This document shows positions 43,252-45,111 of a DNA stretch of 45,111 bases, piece after piece. Within the stretch, counting starts at the first letter, position 1. Each line of letters starts with the position of its first letter. The notes under the pieces are model-generated. The model did not search any database. It saw only the letters and a program-made list of their open reading frames with translations, and had not been told where the DNA came from. Position numbers and translations under genes: made by a program. This DNA is from a virus, in IMG/VR virus record IMGVR_UViG_3300007541_000036, positions 1 to 45,111 of that record; one strand, 5' to 3'.

Positions 43252-44577
43252 ATGTACTACCTCATAGAAACACAAGAACAATTAGAACGGTTCTTCGAAG
43301 GTGAGGGTAACGAATGTTACCTTCAATTCGTTACGAATAACGACGAAATTCACCCTAAGCTACAATCGGTTTGCGCCTTGTATCTTTATTCATTTAGTAG
43401 GGAGAAGGGCTTCATGATCAACATAGATCACCCAGAGGGATTTGAGTTAGAGTTACCACTAAAGTACCTACAATCTTATACGAACATATTCGTCAAAGAA
43501 AAAACTAAAGCTTTACTATACATCCCCACACTCCCTTATACGGATATACAAAGCATATACTACTTACTAAAAAACGAACCACTACCTGCGTTGCCCAAAA
43601 CTGGAACACACACGTTCTATGAGCGCAAATTTGGCGCAAATAACGTGAATAAAATAATTCCCCTTGCAAAGCACTACGAGGCGATGACTAACGAATTTGA
43701 GGCGATTTACCCGTATATAAGCAACTTTAAAGAAGAAGAATCAAACAAGTGGTACAACGAAATACTTACACCTACGTTAGCAAGGATGGTAAGTGAAGGA
43801 TTTAAAATTAACGATACATTTAACAAACACTTTGATATAAATGAAAAATTTAGCATACGCGACTCCAAAATATACGGATGGTATAATTTTTGCACTACAA
43901 CAGGACGTCCTACAAACAATTTTAATAGCGTTAATTTCTCAGCTTTAAAACACGATACAGGAGAACGAGATGGTTTTGAAGCAGACAACGACATGCTTAT
44001 TGAAATGGATTTCGAGGGCTACCACCCCCGAATCATTGCACGCCTATCTGGGGACGAGTTAGATAAAAGCGAATCTGTACATACACAAATGGCGAAAATG
44101 TATTTCGACACTGAAGAAATAGACGCTGAAATGTACAAGCGAAGTAAAGAACTAACGTTTCAACAAATGTACGGGGGTATAAATAAAAAATACCTCAAAC
44201 ACACATATTTCAACAAAGCGCAACAATTTATAGACGAATTGTGGAGCGAATTCAATACAAAAGGATACGTTAAAACTGTAATAGCGAGGCGCAGGCTTTT
44301 AAAAGACAACTACAAAAACATGACTCCCCAAAAGCTATTCAACTACTACATACAAGCATTCGAAACGGAGTACAACTTTACTGTGCTTTCTCGCCTATTT
44401 AAAATACTCGAAGGAAAAAAGAGCAAAATTATCCTATATGTGTATGACTCAATATTGATAGATTTTGCGATCGAGGACGGGAAAGACACGCTTCAAGCGA
44501 TAAAAGCAACGATTTCATCAGATTTTCCCGTTAAAATAAAACGTGGTGTTACATACTCTTCTTTAGAGGACATTTGA
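43252..44577 (+). CDS. Divergent family A DNA polymerase
   Basis: The product is 441 residues, a replicative or repair DNA polymerase. The three palm/finger motifs are visible: A, D253-F-E-G-Y-H258-P-R260; B, K299-x3-F303-x3-Y307-G308; C, Y398-D399-S400. D253 and D399 are the expected metal-binding pair. Motif A usually reads DYSQIELR, so the steric-gate Glu is replaced by His. Motif C usually reads HDE. The N-terminal 150 residues could be a degenerate exonuclease domain, since I see no D-x-E catalytic signature. The length is much shorter than Pol I. T4 relatives normally carry a family B enzyme. A GAGG sequence lies just before the ATG. Confidence 0.8.
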   Translation: MYYLIETQEQLERFFEGEGNECYLQFVTNNDEIHPKLQSVCALYLYSFSREKGFMINIDHPEGFELELPLKYLQSYTNIFVKEKTKALLYIPTLPYTDIQSIYYLLKNEPLPALPKTGTHTFYERKFGANNVNKIIPLAKHYEAMTNEFEAIYPYISNFKEEESNKWYNEILTPTLARMVSEGFKINDTFNKHFDINEKFSIRDSKIYGWYNFCTTTGRPTNNFNSVNFSALKHDTGERDGFEADNDMLIEMDFEGYHPRIIARLSGDELDKSESVHTQMAKMYFDTEEIDAEMYKRSKELTFQQMYGGINKKYLKHTYFNKAQQFIDELWSEFNTKGYVKTVIARRRLLKDNYKNMTPQKLFNYYIQAFETEYNFTVLSRLFKILEGKKSKIILYVYDSILIDFAIEDGKDTLQAIKATISSDFPVKIKRGVTYSSLEDI

Positions 44578-44584
44578 TATTTAT
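44573..44584 (+). promoter_or_regulatory. TTTGATATTTAT motif overlapping the polymerase stop
   Basis: This is the third exact copy of the 12-mer found before the neck and tape measure genes. It contains the polymerase TGA and lies 26 bases before the next ATG. Confidence 0.45.
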
Positions 44585-44610
44585 TGTGGAACAACACAAT
44601 ACATACACAA

Positions 44611-45000
44611 ATGAACAACAAACTTTACTGCACTTTTCTCCAAGATGAGAGTGTCGATGAAGTTGTAGACAGAATCCTTGAGGAGCACGACATATTGTTT
44701 AACAAAATATTTGTTTTAGCGTCATTAGACGACGATAAAGTTATGTTGACATATAACATAGACGGTCCCGTTTATGATCTACAATTAGAAAACACTATAT
44801 TGGTTCACAGAAAAAAACAAACTAATACTCTATATACAATAAACGCCTTAAATGAGGTGATAAAATATCTAAACGAAGGGGTTTTAGATACTACGTACCA
44901 AGTGGACTGGACACGGTTCCGCAATTGCCTTCTTTTGACTCGCCCTGGTGGGTTTAAAAAGGTTAGAACACGTTTAAAAAATATAATTGAAGTAGAGTAA
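44611..45000 (+). CDS. Hypothetical protein between the polymerase and the possible gp32 gene
   Basis: The product is 129 residues from the ATG at 44611. A TTG nine codons upstream is possible but less likely, because the ATG follows an A-rich leader (ACATACACAA). The sequence (NNKLYCTFLQDESVDEVVDR, then NKIFVLASLDDDKVMLTYNI) looks like a small alpha/beta protein with a basic C-terminal end (FKKVRTRLKNIIEVE). No catalytic motif is recognised. Placement between two DNA-metabolism genes suggests a replication or regulatory role, by context only. Confidence 0.6.
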   Translation: MNNKLYCTFLQDESVDEVVDRILEEHDILFNKIFVLASLDDDKVMLTYNIDGPVYDLQLENTILVHRKKQTNTLYTINALNEVIKYLNEGVLDTTYQVDWTRFRNCLLLTRPGGFKKVRTRLKNIIEVE

Positions 45001-45028
45001 AAAGCCTTCTGGTAAAATTTGGATTCGT

Positions 45029-45067
45029 TGACCTGGGTTATTATATTTACCCAAAATTAAAAGGTCA
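45029..45067 (+). promoter_or_regulatory. Nested inverted repeat covering the start of the last gene
   Basis: TGACC (45029-45033) can pair with GGTCA (45063-45067), whose last A is the A of the start codon. Inside, TGGGT (45034-45038) pairs with ACCCA (45049-45053). Such a fold would hide the start codon. If the gene is gp32-like, this would fit translational autoregulation, known for T4 gene 32. Confidence 0.35.
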
Positions 45068-45111
45068 TGAATCTAGACGAAATTAGAAAGCGCATGGACC
45101 GCTTGCAAAAC
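45067..45111 (+). CDS. Start of a possible gp32-like ssDNA-binding protein (cut by window end)
   Basis: Only the first 15 codons are visible (MNLDEIRKRMDRLQN). The start follows an A-rich leader (AAAATTAAAAGGTC). The short charged helix at the N-terminus resembles the beginnings of ssDNA-binding proteins of distant T4 relatives, and the gene is next to DNA polymerase, so a gp32-like product is my first guess. The evidence is thin; 15 residues cannot prove it. Confidence 0.4.
   Translation, partial: MNLDEIRKRMDRLQN

Noticed and set aside
44584-44610. TTG at 44584 as the start of the 44611 gene
   Set aside because: It overlaps the TTTGATATTTAT motif and would add nine unremarkable residues. 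The ATG at 44611 has a typical A-rich leader.

Overview
The window is a stretch of a tailed-phage genome of the contractile-tail (T4-superfamily, 'far-T4' or marine T4-like) type. Every supported gene is on the + strand and the genes are tightly packed; the largest gap is about 100 bases. The assignment rests on a neck protein (gp14-like), two tail sheath proteins (gp18-like), a tail tube protein (gp19-like), a tail chaperone, a tape measure, a gp53-like LysM-type baseplate protein, and a baseplate hub carrying a GH24 lysozyme domain. The DNA is AT-rich. Most start codons follow A-rich leaders (AAATAAA, AAATAAC) with no Shine-Dalgarno sequence, which is usual in Bacteroidetes. A marine Bacteroidetes host is therefore my best inference, not a demonstrated fact.

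Layout: 1-7.7 kb holds large virion adhesin or fibre proteins, including a 1354-residue YadA-head-like fibre with dockerin-like calcium loops. 7.8-10.7 kb is the neck and tail-completion block. 10.7-28.4 kb is a very large array of about a dozen mosaic fibre and adhesin genes with small accessory genes between them, including a LamG-like lectin and an RCC1-like propeller. 28.5-34.3 kb holds a coiled-coil protein, two tandem sheath genes, the tail tube and a tail chaperone with a probable programmed frameshift. 34.4-43.2 kb holds the tape measure, tube initiator, LysM-type wedge, hub-lysozyme and a conserved unknown protein. From 43.25 kb the content turns to replication: a divergent family A DNA polymerase, an unknown protein, and the first 15 codons of what may be a gp32-like ssDNA-binding protein.

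How it works together: the neck, sheath, tube, chaperone, tape measure and baseplate genes form the contractile injection machine. The fibre array probably supplies several interchangeable host-surface adhesins. Two recurrent intergenic motifs (TTTGATATTTAT-like and ATATGTATAT-like) and several hairpin terminators divide the late region into transcription units.

The observations most worth checking are: (i) a probable +1 frameshift joining the tail chaperone to a 92-codon extension with no usable start codon; (ii) a foldable three-way-junction RNA just upstream of one fibre gene; (iii) two small helical paralogues, each lying upstream of a fibre that starts M-x-NWKKVI; (iv) a second sheath protein carrying an extra surface-type domain; (v) a family A polymerase with a His where the steric-gate Glu normally sits.
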